Assembly (NCBI RefSeq): GCF_039527675.1
Contig: NZ_BAAAKI010000004.1
Location: forward strand, 372,001 to 436,000
DNA: 64,000 nt
Direction of reading: 5' to 3'
Source of the DNA: Luteococcus sanguinis
Lineage (GTDB): Bacteria; Actinomycetota; Actinomycetes; Propionibacteriales; Propionibacteriaceae
Shown here: one piece after another, positions 7,177 through 16,142 of the stretch
How positions within the stretch are numbered: the first letter of the stretch is position 1
How the letters are laid out: every line of letters begins with the position of its first letter
The notes under the pieces: model-generated
Databases searched by the model: none
Seen by the model: the letters and a program-made list of their open reading frames with translations, nothing else
What the model was told of the DNA's origin: nothing
Translations under genes and position numbers: made by a program

Positions 7177-8850
7177 TCAGTGCGCGATGGCACCCTCGGC
7201 GCCCGCACCGGTCATGGAGCGAACCTCCATCTCGGTGTACTTCTCCGCGTTGTGCTCGCTCGAGGTGATCGAGCCCAGCCAACCGAGGATGAAGCCGATC
7301 GGGACGCTGACCAGGGCCGGGTTGTCCAGCGGGAACCAGGCGAAGTCGGCATTCGGGAACATGGCCGTCTTGGCACCCGACACGGCCGGGCTGAAGGTGA
7401 TCAGCACCAGCGCGGAGATCAGGCCACCGTAGATCGACCAGACCGCACCACGGGTGTTGAAGCGCTTCCAGTACAGCGAGTACAGGATCGAGGGCAGGTT
7501 GGCCGAAGCGGCGATGGCGAAGGCCAGGGCCACCAGGAAGGCGATGTTCTGGCTCTTGGCCGCGATGCCACCGACGATGGCGAGCAGGCCGATGACGATC
7601 ACGGTGGCGCGGGCGACCTTGACCTCCTTGGCTGGGTCGGCGTTGCCGTCCTTGAGCACGGCGTTGTAGATGTCGTGCGCGAAGGAGGCCGAGGCTGTGA
7701 TGGCCAGACCGGCGACGACGGCGAGGATGGTCGCAAAGGCGACGCCGGCGATCAGCGCGAGGAAGATCGTGCCCCCGGTGCCCTGGCCGGGCAGGAAGAA
7801 GGCCAGGGCGGGGGCGGCGGCGTTCGCCTTGCCGGGCATCGAGTTGATGTCGTCGTAGCCGACCAACCACGCGGCGCCGTAGCCGAGCACCATCGTGAAC
7901 AGGTAGAAGGCGCCGATCAGTCCGATGGCCCAGGTCACGGAGCGACGGGCCTCCTTGGCGGTGGGAACCGTGTAGAACCGCATGAGCACGTGGGGCAGGC
8001 CGGCGGTGCCCAGCACCAGGGCGATGGACAGCGAGATGAAGCCCAGCTTGTTGGTTCCGTACTTGCCCATCGGCTTCAGCAGGTCGTGCCAGCCCGACGC
8101 ATTGGCCTCGGGGTTGGAGGCCTTGACCGCGTCAGCCTTCGCCTGCGCATTGCCGATGACCGTCGACAGGTTCATGCCACACTTGGCCAGCACCCAGAAG
8201 GTCATGATGGCGGCGCCCGAGATCAGCAGGACGGCCTTGATCATCTGCACCCAGGTGGTGCCCTTCATGCCGCCGATGAGCACGTAGACGATCATCAGGA
8301 GGCCGACGAGGACGATGACGAGATTCTGCATTCCACTGCTCTTGACACCAAGGAGCAGCGAGACCAGGCCACCGGCGCCCGCCATCTGGGCCAGGAGGTA
8401 GAAGAAGGAGACCGCGAGGGTGGAGATGGCGGCGGCCATGCGGACCGGCTTCTCCTGGGTGCGGAAGCTCAGCACGTCGGCCATCGTGTACTTGCCGGTG
8501 TTGCGCAGCGGCTCCGCGACGAGCAGCAGCGCGACCAACCAGGCCACGAGGAAGCCGATTGAGTACAGCAGGCCGTCGTAACCGGTCAGCGCCACGGCAC
8601 CGACGATGCCGAGGAATGATGCGGCCGACAGGTAGTCACCGGCGATGGCGAGGCCGTTCTGGCGGCCGTCGAACTGGGCGCCACCGGTGTAGAAGTCGGA
8701 GGCCTTCTTCTTGCCGCCGGTGGAGACGCGGATGACGATGGTCAGGGTGACCACGACGAAGATCGCGAAGATCGCGATGTTGACGATCGGGTTGCCCAGC
8801 TTGGTGCCCGTTTCCAGGGGCAGGAGGGTCTGCATCAGGGCGAGGTTCAT
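7177..8850 (-). CDS. actP: Cation/acetate symporter (ActP-like, SSS family)
   Basis: A 557-residue sodium:solute symporter with about 13 membrane segments. The core signature region (DFYTGGAQFDGRQNGLAIAGDYLSA, about 58-82) and the pairing with a DUF485 gene are diagnostic of acetate/short-chain monocarboxylate uptake. The ATG at 8850 overlaps the DUF485 stop (ATGA), so translation is coupled; the frame extends upstream, but that region is the DUF485 tail. Propionate or pyruvate are possible alternative substrates. The start MNLALMQTLLPLE lies in the correct place before the first helix. Confidence 0.9.
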   Translation of the reverse strand: MNLALMQTLLPLETGTKLGNPIVNIAIFAIFVVVTLTIVIRVSTGGKKKASDFYTGGAQFDGRQNGLAIAGDYLSAASFLGIVGAVALTGYDGLLYSIGFLVAWLVALLLVAEPLRNTGKYTMADVLSFRTQEKPVRMAAAISTLAVSFFYLLAQMAGAGGLVSLLLGVKSSGMQNLVIVLVGLLMIVYVLIGGMKGTTWVQMIKAVLLISGAAIMTFWVLAKCGMNLSTVIGNAQAKADAVKASNPEANASGWHDLLKPMGKYGTNKLGFISLSIALVLGTAGLPHVLMRFYTVPTAKEARRSVTWAIGLIGAFYLFTMVLGYGAAWLVGYDDINSMPGKANAAAPALAFFLPGQGTGGTIFLALIAGVAFATILAVVAGLAITASASFAHDIYNAVLKDGNADPAKEVKVARATVIVIGLLAIVGGIAAKSQNIAFLVALAFAIAASANLPSILYSLYWKRFNTRGAVWSIYGGLISALVLITFSPAVSGAKTAMFPNADFAWFPLDNPALVSVPIGFILGWLGSITSSEHNAEKYTEMEVRSMTGAGAEGAIAH

Positions 8851-9260
8851 CGGGTGACCTCCAGCTCGGAGCGAAGCCTGGACGCGATCGGGTCCAGGTT
8901 CTTGTTGGCGTGGCGGATGTACAGCCACGTGATGAGGAAGGTGGTCAGGAACTGCAACAGGCCCAAGACCAGGCCGATGGTGATGTTCCCCGCGATCGGC
9001 TTGCGCATGAAGTCAACGGCGTAGACCGAGAGCAGCACGAACAGGAAGTACCACACGAGGAAGGCTGCGCTGAGGGGGAAGGCGAAATTCCGGAAGCGAC
9101 GCTTCAGCTCCTGGAAGTCGTCCGAGGTCTGGATGCGGGCCAGCGCGGCCTGATCGACAGTCACGGCGTGGGGGCCGTCCAGTTCGGGCAGGGGATTGTG
9201 GTTGGGGGGAAGATGGCGTTCGGGATCATCATGTAGATCCGTTGGATGCTGCGTCGACAT
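8847..9260 (-). CDS. DUF485 membrane protein, partner of the acetate symporter
   Basis: 137 residues. The soluble N-terminus (about 1-60) is followed by two hydrophobic segments (AFPLSAAFLVWYFLFVLLSV and IGLVLGLLQFLTTFLITWLY) and a basic tail. DUF485 (YjcH-type) proteins accompany ActP. The ATG at 9260 is preferred because AGGAG lies 5 nt upstream; a TTG at 9278 would add six residues. It is the first gene of a two-gene operon. Confidence 0.88.
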   Translation of the reverse strand: MSTQHPTDLHDDPERHLPPNHNPLPELDGPHAVTVDQAALARIQTSDDFQELKRRFRNFAFPLSAAFLVWYFLFVLLSVYAVDFMRKPIAGNITIGLVLGLLQFLTTFLITWLYIRHANKNLDPIASRLRSELEVTR

Positions 9261-9326
9261 GGGCGCTCCTGAGGACAACGGTGTTCTCTGTGGGCTTCGG
9301 GGCAGGCTGCCGCCGAAGTTGGCTTC

Positions 9327-9371
9327 AAACTAGCTGGCCCAAGGCTCGCTTGTCAGTTGCACACCTGACAA
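9327..9371 (-). promoter_or_regulatory. Promoter with TTGTCAG palindromic operator for the acetate symporter operon
   Basis: TTGTCAG-N8-CTGACAA (9350-9371) is a perfect 7 bp inverted repeat. On the minus strand its second arm supplies a -35 (CTGACA), and TAGTTT (9332-9327) 18 nt further is the -10. A protein bound here would occlude the -35, so repression is the simplest reading. The regulator is unknown. Confidence 0.6.
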
Positions 9372-9465
9372 TCGTGATCATTTCTTGATGTCGAGTTATT
9401 GCAGCCGCTGGCGAACATCCTTGCGGCGCAGGTGAATACGTGCATGCCCCATCCGCTGGGAAACT

Positions 9466-10329
9466 TCAGCCCCGAAAGATGATCGTGCGCTGTCCGTCGG
9501 TGAAGACACGGTGTTCGGCGAAGAGCTTGACGGCCTCGGTGAGAGTCCGGGACTCCTCGTCCTGGCCGAGTGCCATCAGGGCGGAAGGCCCTTGGCTGTG
9601 GTCCACCCGCACCACGTTCTGCTCGATGATCGGGCCCTCGTCCAGGTCGCTGGTCACGAAGTGGGCGGTCGCGCCGATCACCTTGACGCCGCGGGCATGG
9701 GCTTGGCGATAGGGGTTCGCCCCCTTGAACCCCGGAAGAAAGGAGTGGTGGATGTTGATCGCCCGTCCAGCCAGGAAATCGCATAGTTCGGGGGAGAGGA
9801 TCTGCATGTAGCGGGCCAGCACGACGAGCTCGATCTGTTCGTCCTCGACGATCTGGCGCACCCGCGCCTCGAAGGCGGGCTTGGTCTGCGGTGAGACCGG
9901 TTGGTGCTCGAAGGGGACGCCGTAGAAGGCCGCCAGGTCACCCAGGTCGGGGTGGTTCGCCAAGATCTGCGGGATCTCGATGTTGAGCTGGCCGCTGCGT
10001 TGACGGAAGAGCAGGTGGTTCAGGCAGTGCCCGGCCTTGGACGCCAGCACCAGCACCCGGGTGGGACGCTCGGTCGAGACCAATGACCACTCCGCGTGGA
10101 AGCCGTCGACGGTCGGCGTCAGCGCCCGCTCGAGCAACTCGCGGCTCAGCGGGGACTCGAACTCCACGCGCATGAAGAAACGTCCGGTGTCCTGGGAGGA
10201 GAACTGCTGCAGCTCGAGGATGTTGCCCGCACCAGCGGCGACGCCCCCGGTCACGGCATGCACGATGCCGGCTCGGTCGGGGCAGGAGAAGTTCAGGACC
10301 CACGTCTGGGGGTCTCGCAGCGCGTTCAC
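9466..10329 (-). CDS. purU: Formyltetrahydrofolate deformylase PurU
   Basis: Hydrolyses 10-formyl-THF to THF and formate, balancing the one-carbon pool. It has 287 residues: an N-terminal ACT domain (about 8-85) and a formyltransferase-like domain with NIHHSFLPGFKGANPY and the distal GATAHFVTSDLDEGPII. The GTG start is chosen because TAGGCT (10342-10337 on this strand) lies 7 nt upstream and no ribosome site is visible, so it is probably leaderless. The open frame extends far upstream, but that is the antisense of the next gene. Confidence 0.95.
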   Translation of the reverse strand: MNALRDPQTWVLNFSCPDRAGIVHAVTGGVAAGAGNILELQQFSSQDTGRFFMRVEFESPLSRELLERALTPTVDGFHAEWSLVSTERPTRVLVLASKAGHCLNHLLFRQRSGQLNIEIPQILANHPDLGDLAAFYGVPFEHQPVSPQTKPAFEARVRQIVEDEQIELVVLARYMQILSPELCDFLAGRAINIHHSFLPGFKGANPYRQAHARGVKVIGATAHFVTSDLDEGPIIEQNVVRVDHSQGPSALMALGQDEESRTLTEAVKLFAEHRVFTDGQRTIIFRG

Positions 10330-10387
10330 CCGCCCCAGCCTAGGTCCAGGCGCCCGGGTCGTGAGCCCTGCCCGGTATTCTGGATCG

Positions 10388-10492
10388 GTGACTCGACTCC
10401 CGAGGGCCGAGGTGGCGCCGAGCAATCGTGACCACCACCCGCTGCCGGACTGGCCTTCCCAGGTCCCCACCGGGCTTGGTGGTCGGGCATGA
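10388..10492 (+). CDS. Leaderless Pro-rich 34-codon upstream ORF
   Basis: TATTCT (10376-10381) lies 6 nt before GTG 10388, the same arrangement as the leaderless genes in this window. The ORF runs 34 codons and its TGA overlaps the ATG of the ion-transport gene (ATGA at 10489-10492). It contains six prolines (positions 5, 11, 18, 20, 23, 27) and acidic residues at 8, 15 and 21. The downstream gene has no good ribosome site, so it probably depends on translation of this ORF. Function is inferred: a coupling or leader peptide. Confidence 0.5.
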   Translation: MTRLPRAEVAPSNRDHHPLPDWPSQVPTGLGGRA

Positions 10493-11871
10493 GCCTGGGT
10501 GACGTGGCCCTCAACATCGGTCTGATCTTGCTCTTCATCTGCATCGGCGGTGTCTTCTCCGGTGCGGAGATGGCGATGGTCTCCCTGCGCGACAGCCAGG
10601 TGCGCAACCTCGCCACCCGCGGAAAGCGTGGCGCGGCGATCGTCCGGCTGACCGCCGATCCCAATCTCTTCCTCTCCGCCGTTCAGATCGGCGTGACGGT
10701 CTCCGGCTTCCTGTCTGCCTCCTTCGGTGGCGCGACGCTGGCCCCGGCGCTGGCGCCTGTGCTGGAGGGCATCGGTGTGCCCGAGACGCTGTCGAACACC
10801 TTGGCGGTGGTGCTGATCACCGTCGTCATCTCCTACTTCTCGATCGTGCTCGGTGAGCTGAGCGCCAAGCGGCTGGCGATGCAGCGCGCCGAGGGCTTCG
10901 CCATGTCGGTGGCCCCATTGGTCGACTCGATCGCCCGCATCGCGCGCCCGGTGATCTGGTTCCTGGGCAAGTCGACCGACGTCGTCGTCCGGTTGCTCGG
11001 CGGCGACCCGAGCGCCGCCAAGGAGGTCGTCACCGACGAGGAACTGCGCCAGATGGTCGTCACCTCGCAGACCCTGGGTGCGGCCGAGCGCAAGATCGTG
11101 GACGAAGTCTTCGACGCCGGTGACCGCAATCTGCGCGAGGTGATGGTGCCGCGCACCGAGGTCGACTTCCTGCCCGGCGAGATGCCTGCCTACAAGGCGA
11201 TCCGGGAGGTGCAGGGGGCGCCGCACTCGCGCTACCCGGTCACTGACGGATCCTCCGACCGGATCCTTGGCTTCCTGCACGTCCGCGACCTGATGGACCT
11301 CGACCCCGGCGCACGGTCGGCACCGATCCGCCAGCTGGTGCGACCGGTGCTGAGCCTGCCGGACACCGTCCGCGTGTTGCGGGCGCTCACCGACATGCGC
11401 CGCGCCCACTCCCACCTGGCGATCGTGCGCGACGAGTACGGCGGCACAGCCGGCATCGTCACCCTGGAGGACCTGGTGGAGGAACTGATCGGCGAGATCA
11501 CCGACGAGTATGACGTGGAGGACGTCGGCGCGCACGACCAGGTCGGTGACGTCGAGGGCCTGACAGGTCTGCAGGACTTCGAGGAACGCTTCGGTTACGT
11601 GCTGCCCGAGGGGCCCTATGACACGGTGGCCGGATTCGTGATGGCCCAGATGGGACAGCTCCCCGCCGAGGGGGCCGAGGTCGAGGTGTTGCTTGACCGT
11701 TCACCGTCGGCTGCCGCCACCTTGCCCGAACAGGCGCGCCTCGTGTTCACCGTCACCGAGCTGGACGGCCGTCGTGCGGCCTGGCTGTCCGTGCGCCGCG
11801 TGGAGCCCGCTGTGGTCGGAGCCACCCAGGCATCCCCGGATGCGGGGGCACAGGATGAGGGCCGCGAGTGA
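10489..11871 (+). CDS. CNNM/CorC-type hemolysin-family ion transporter
   Basis: 460 residues: DUF21/CNNM membrane domain (about 1-195, four hydrophobic segments), a CBS pair (about 205-330, including EVMVPRTEVDFLP and DEYGGTAGIVTLEDLVEE) and a C-terminal CorC_HlyC domain (about 350-435). This family exports or imports Mg2+/Co2+, and the CBS pair senses Mg-ATP. The ATG has no convincing Shine-Dalgarno and overlaps the stop of a small upstream ORF. It overlaps the next gene by 4 nt. Confidence 0.9.
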   Translation: MSLGDVALNIGLILLFICIGGVFSGAEMAMVSLRDSQVRNLATRGKRGAAIVRLTADPNLFLSAVQIGVTVSGFLSASFGGATLAPALAPVLEGIGVPETLSNTLAVVLITVVISYFSIVLGELSAKRLAMQRAEGFAMSVAPLVDSIARIARPVIWFLGKSTDVVVRLLGGDPSAAKEVVTDEELRQMVVTSQTLGAAERKIVDEVFDAGDRNLREVMVPRTEVDFLPGEMPAYKAIREVQGAPHSRYPVTDGSSDRILGFLHVRDLMDLDPGARSAPIRQLVRPVLSLPDTVRVLRALTDMRRAHSHLAIVRDEYGGTAGIVTLEDLVEELIGEITDEYDVEDVGAHDQVGDVEGLTGLQDFEERFGYVLPEGPYDTVAGFVMAQMGQLPAEGAEVEVLLDRSPSAAATLPEQARLVFTVTELDGRRAAWLSVRRVEPAVVGATQASPDAGAQDEGRE

Positions 11872-13088
11872 ACCAGGGCGACCGTGACGGCGCGGCCCTG
11901 CTGACGGGGGCTGGGGTCGGGCAGGTTCTGGAGGCTGCCGTCGCCCATCGAGGCGGACGCCTGCTGCACTGGGAGGCCGACCATGTCGATGCCGATCCGG
12001 GTCGGTCCACCACAGCGACCTACCGCACGCGCGTCGAGTGGCGTCAGGCAACAGACGTGCGTGACGAACTGGTGGGCCTGCTGGTCCGCGCTGACGGGCT
12101 GGACGACCATGACGGCCCCGCTGAGGTTCTGGTCATTGGGGATCATCAGGTGGCTGTCTGGTTCTATCCGGATGATCCCGAACTGCCCGGGCTGGCCAGG
12201 GTCGCCCACCCCGACCGGATGGCAGAACTCTTGGCGGCTGAGGGGCTGCTGGGTGCCGCGGAAAGCCCAGAGGACCTGCAGCTGTCGGTGGTCAGCTACA
12301 GGCCTCGCCGCCGGGCGGTGCTCCGGGCACGGCTGCCCGGGCGGACGCTGTTTGTGAAAGTGCTGCGCGAGGCCCAGTGCGCCGATGTGGTCGCGCGCCA
12401 CGAGCTGCTGCGGCACGGGGGAGTGCCCTCGCCCGAGGTGCTGTGCGTCACCGACGACCACCTGGTGGTTCTGGATGGACTGCCCGGGGACCCACTGGCC
12501 CGTGCGATGTTCAGCGACTCGCCGCCCTGCACTGCCGGGCAGCTCGTGGCCCTGCTGGACAACCTGCCTCCCGGGGTGTCGCGGCTGGAGCGCCGTCGTC
12601 CGTGGGCTGACGTCCTGCAGCACTACGCCCAGGTGATCGGGTCCACGCTGCCCGAACAAGCTCCTCGGCTGGAATCGCTGGCCAGCACCATCAGGGGCGC
12701 GCTGGACGGCATCCCCCTGGGGGACGAACCGACCCATGGCGATTTCCACGAGGGCCAGGTGCATGTGGCGGGCGGATCCATCGTCGGGCTGCTGGACGTC
12801 GACACCTGTGGTCCGGGCCGCCGGGCCGACGACCTGGCCTGCCTGGTGGCGCACCTGTCGACCGTCCAGCGGATGAACCTGCATCAGGCCGAGCGGGTGA
12901 ACGCGCTGGTGCGCGAGTGGGTACCCGTCTTCGACGAGCGCGTCGACCCGATCGAGTTGCGACTGCGGGCGGCCGCGGTCGTGATCTCGCTGGCCACTGG
13001 TCCCTTCCGGGGTCAGGAGGACGGCTGGCAGCGCTCGACGGTGGCGATGATCGACACGGCTGAAGCGCTGGTTCGTCAGGCGCAGTAA
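11868..13088 (+). CDS. APH/maltokinase-fold phosphotransferase
   Basis: 406 residues with aminoglycoside-phosphotransferase (kinase) fold features. LFVKVL (about 164) resembles the ATP lysine strand, and THGDFHEGQV (about 288-297) is the Brenner catalytic loop, followed by GLLDVDTCG (about 305) as the Mg-binding Asp. The N-terminal third (1-140) is not recognisable. The GTG start overlaps the CNNM stop (GTGA). The substrate is unknown; a small-molecule alcohol is more likely than an aminoglycoside. Confidence 0.7.
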   Translation: MNQGDRDGAALLTGAGVGQVLEAAVAHRGGRLLHWEADHVDADPGRSTTATYRTRVEWRQATDVRDELVGLLVRADGLDDHDGPAEVLVIGDHQVAVWFYPDDPELPGLARVAHPDRMAELLAAEGLLGAAESPEDLQLSVVSYRPRRRAVLRARLPGRTLFVKVLREAQCADVVARHELLRHGGVPSPEVLCVTDDHLVVLDGLPGDPLARAMFSDSPPCTAGQLVALLDNLPPGVSRLERRRPWADVLQHYAQVIGSTLPEQAPRLESLASTIRGALDGIPLGDEPTHGDFHEGQVHVAGGSIVGLLDVDTCGPGRRADDLACLVAHLSTVQRMNLHQAERVNALVREWVPVFDERVDPIELRLRAAAVVISLATGPFRGQEDGWQRSTVAMIDTAEALVRQAQ

Positions 13089-13200
13089 AAAATCTGAAGC
13101 CTCAGACCGTCACTTCGCGCGCATGGGAGTCGTGGTGGGGCACCTTGAGTTGTCACGCGTTTCGACCCGATAACGGTTTCCTGACGGTCTTCGGGGCAGG

Positions 13201-13250
13201 ATGACGACCAGGTGAACGGCGGGTTAGATTTGGCTGGCTCGAACCGAGCC
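13201..13250 (+). promoter_or_regulatory. Promoter and leader hairpin of the nucleoside ABC operon
   Basis: ATGACG (13201-13206) and TAGATT (13225-13230), 18 nt apart, are the best -35/-10 pair. Just downstream GGCTCG-AAC-CGAGCC (13236-13250) forms a 6 bp hairpin in the 5' leader. AGGAGG follows at 13267-13272. No operator is obvious. Confidence 0.45.
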
Positions 13251-13279
13251 GTGGTCTTGTCTGCTCAGGAGGCAGTTTC

Positions 13280-14395
13280 GTGAAGAAGTCCCTCGTCGCG
13301 CCGGCGCTCATGTCGGCCCTCGCCCTGTCCGTCGCCGGGTGCGCCAGCGCCCCCGAGTCGAGCTCCAGCTCGACCGCCACCACCACCAGCACCGCAGCCG
13401 CTGGTTCCAGCTCGTCCGCGTCCGGTGCCTTCAAGGCCTGCATGGTCTCGGACGAGGGTGGCTTCGATGACAAGTCGTTCAACCAGACCTCGCACGACGG
13501 CCTGACCAAGGCGGTCAAGGAACTCGGCGTCGAGCAGGGCGAGATGCAGTCGGAGAGCGCCAAGGACTTCGCCACCAACATCGCGAAGATGGTTGAGGCG
13601 AAGTGCAACATCATCGTCACCGTCGGCTTCATGCTCGAGGACGCCACGAAGGCCGCCGCCAAGGCGAACCCCTCGGTCAAGTTCGCGATCGTCGACCCGG
13701 GTTCGTCCACCAGCAGCCTGACCAACCTCAAGCCGCTGATCTTCAACACCGCGCAGCCCTCCTTCATGGCTGGCTACGCGGCCGCCGCCCAGTCGTCCAC
13801 TGGCAAGGTGGGCACCTTCGGTGGCATGAACATCCCGACCGTGACGATCTTCATGGACGGCTTCGCCCAGGGCGTTGACTACTACAACACCCAGAAGTCG
13901 AAGTCGGTCAAGGTGCTCGGCTGGGATCCCAAGAACCCCAAGGGTGGCCAGTTCACCGGCAACTTCTCCGACGTCGCGGGCGGCAAGCGCATCGCCACCA
14001 CGCTGACCTCGCAGGGCGCCGACGTGCTGTTCCCGGTCGCGGGCCCCTCGGGTGAGGGCGCACTCCAGGTCGCCAAGGCCAGCTCGGGCAAGGTCTCGGC
14101 CGTCTGGGTCGACACCGACGGCTGTGTGTCGGCCGCCAGCTACTGCAGCACCCTGCTCACCTCGGTGCAGAAGCAGATGGACGTCGCCGTGTTCGACGCG
14201 ATCAAGGCCGCCAAGGACGGCACCTTCAGCTCCGACTCCTTCGTCGGCACCCTGGACAACGACGGCGTGAAGCTGGCCGACTTCCACGAGTTCGACTCGA
14301 AGGTCTCCGACGAGACCAAGAGCGAGCTGGAGGCCATCAAGGCCGACATCATCTCCGGCAAGATCACCATCACCTCGGCTTCGCAGCCCAAGTGA
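13280..14395 (+). CDS. BMP-family nucleoside-binding lipoprotein
   Basis: 371-residue substrate-binding lipoprotein. The signal peptide ends in the lipobox VAGC (Cys 21), followed by a Ser/Thr-rich linker to about 50. The BMP (PnrA-like) domain contains DEGGFDDKSFNQ and GYAAAAQSSTGKVGTFGG. PnrA-type proteins bind purine and other nucleosides. The following genes (two-domain ATPase, two permeases, cytidine deaminase) complete a nucleoside uptake system. The GTG has AGGAGG 7 nt upstream. The stop is followed at once by a run of N. Confidence 0.92.
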   Translation: MKKSLVAPALMSALALSVAGCASAPESSSSSTATTTSTAAAGSSSSASGAFKACMVSDEGGFDDKSFNQTSHDGLTKAVKELGVEQGEMQSESAKDFATNIAKMVEAKCNIIVTVGFMLEDATKAAAKANPSVKFAIVDPGSSTSSLTNLKPLIFNTAQPSFMAGYAAAAQSSTGKVGTFGGMNIPTVTIFMDGFAQGVDYYNTQKSKSVKVLGWDPKNPKGGQFTGNFSDVAGGKRIATTLTSQGADVLFPVAGPSGEGALQVAKASSGKVSAVWVDTDGCVSAASYCSTLLTSVQKQMDVAVFDAIKAAKDGTFSSDSFVGTLDNDGVKLADFHEFDSKVSDETKSELEAIKADIISGKITITSASQPK

Positions 14396-14401
14396 TGCCG
14401 A

Positions 14402-14440
14402 NNNNNNNNNNNNNNNNNNNNNNNNNNNNNNNNNNNNNNN
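14402..14440. other. Run of 39 N
   Basis: Undetermined bases begin 7 nt after the binding-protein stop, between it and the ATPase gene. An intercistronic hairpin that lowers downstream expression often sits here in ABC operons. Confidence 0.99.
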
Positions 14441-14510
14441 TCCAAACCATCCATCCCTGTCCGAACCGCGCCTGCCGCTGGGCAGGCAACGAGTGTGGGA
14501 GCATGCCACT

Positions 14511-16142
14511 GTGCCCAAGACCTCCAATTCCACGGCCACGTCGACGGTGACGACCTCCGGAGAGGGCCTCCAGCTCCGCGGGATCACGAAGCGGTTCGGG
14601 AGCCTCGTCGCCAACGACCACATCGACCTCGACATCCGTCCCGGCGAGATCCACTGCCTGCTCGGTGAGAATGGCGCGGGCAAGTCGACGCTGATGAACG
14701 TCCTCTACGGCCTGCTGCAGGCCGACGAGGGCGAGATCACCGTGGACGGCCACCCCCTGCACCTGACCAACCCGAAGCAGGCGATGGCCGCCGGCATCGG
14801 CATGGTGCACCAGCACTTCATGCTGGTGGAGGTCTTCACCGTCGCCGAGAACATCGCGCTGGGACGCGAGGCCGGGACGGCCGGCATGCTCGACATGAAG
14901 AGCGCCAAGCAGCACGTCCGGGAACTCTCCGACCGCTACCGAATGGCCGTCGACCCCGATGCCGTCGTCGAGTCTCTGCCGGTGGGCATCCAGCAGCGCG
15001 TGGAGATCCTAAAGGCGCTGGCCAACGACGCCAAGTACCTCATCTTTGACGAACCGACCGCGGTGCTGACGCCGCAGGAGATCGACGAGCTGATGGCCGT
15101 CATGCAGGCATTGCGCGACGAGGGCAAGGCCATCGTGTTCATCACCCACAAGCTGCGTGAGGTGCGCGCCGTCGCGGACCAGATCACCGTCATCCGTCGC
15201 GGAAAGGTGGTGGGCCAGGCCGATCCGACGATGACCGAGGCGCAGCTGGCCGAGATGATGGTCGGCCGCGCGGTCAGCCTCACCGTCGACAAGCAGGCTC
15301 CCCGGCTGGGCGAGACCCGGTTGTCGGTCAAGGACCTGGTCGTGGCCAACCCCGCCGGCGCCGTGATGGTCGACCACATCGACTTCGACGTGGCTGGGGG
15401 AGAGATCCTCTGCGTCGCCGGGGTGCAGGGCAATGGCCAGACCGAGCTCGCCGAGGCGATCCTGGGCACCACCCCGGTCAAGAGCGGCACGATCCTGGTG
15501 GACGGCCGTGACGTCTCGGGCATGAAGCCTGCCGACACCATCGAGGCCGGTCTCGGATTCGTGCCAGAGGACCGGCAGAAGGACGGTTTCGTTGGCTCCT
15601 TCAGCGTCGCCGAGAACTTGGTGCTGAACCACGTGGACGAGTACTCCAAGGGATTCGCGCTCGACCTCAAGCGCCTCCGCGAGAATGCCGAGAGCAGGGT
15701 CAAAGAGTTCGACATCCGTACCAATGGCATCGACCTGCCCGTCAGCAGCCTCTCCGGCGGCAACGCCCAGAAGGTGGTGCTGGCCCGCGAGCTCTCGCGC
15801 CCGCTGTCGCTGCTGGTCGCCAACCAGCCGACCCGCGGCGTGGACGTTGGGGCCATCGAGTTCCTGCACGAGCGCATCGTCGCGGAACGGGACCGTGGCA
15901 CCGCCGTGGTCATCGTCTCCACCGAGCTGGACGAGGTGGAGTCGCTCGCCGACCGGATCGCCGTGATGTACCGCGGCAAGATCGTCGGCATCGTGCCGCA
16001 GGACACACCCCGCGAGGCGCTGGGCCTGATGATGGCCGGCGTCCCCACCGAAGAAGCGCTGGCTGCGGCCAGCACGTCCAGCGCCCAGGAGGGCGCACCG
16101 CAGACTGGCCAGCAGATCGACACCGAAGGAGCAGCTCGATGA
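14511..16142 (+). CDS. Nucleoside ABC transporter, duplicated ATPase
   Basis: 543 residues with two ABC domains in tandem, as in the RbsA/NupA type. The first has Walker A GENGAGKST (about 54) and Walker B LIFDEPTAVL. The second has a degenerate P-loop (VQGNGQTE), signature LSGGNAQKV and a divergent Walker B (LLVANQPTRG). One weak ATP site is common in this group. GTG 14511 is chosen because GGGAG (14497-14501) lies 9 nt upstream; GTG 14493 is an alternative. The gene ends in an ATGA overlap with the first permease. Confidence 0.9.
   Translation: MPKTSNSTATSTVTTSGEGLQLRGITKRFGSLVANDHIDLDIRPGEIHCLLGENGAGKSTLMNVLYGLLQADEGEITVDGHPLHLTNPKQAMAAGIGMVHQHFMLVEVFTVAENIALGREAGTAGMLDMKSAKQHVRELSDRYRMAVDPDAVVESLPVGIQQRVEILKALANDAKYLIFDEPTAVLTPQEIDELMAVMQALRDEGKAIVFITHKLREVRAVADQITVIRRGKVVGQADPTMTEAQLAEMMVGRAVSLTVDKQAPRLGETRLSVKDLVVANPAGAVMVDHIDFDVAGGEILCVAGVQGNGQTELAEAILGTTPVKSGTILVDGRDVSGMKPADTIEAGLGFVPEDRQKDGFVGSFSVAENLVLNHVDEYSKGFALDLKRLRENAESRVKEFDIRTNGIDLPVSSLSGGNAQKVVLARELSRPLSLLVANQPTRGVDVGAIEFLHERIVAERDRGTAVVIVSTELDEVESLADRIAVMYRGKIVGIVPQDTPREALGLMMAGVPTEEALAAASTSSAQEGAPQTGQQIDTEGAAR

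Noticed and set aside
13087..13106. Terminator-like hairpin with T6 on the minus strand (TCTGA/TCAGA plus A-run)
   Set aside because: Only 5 bp of stem and no minus-strand gene leads into it.
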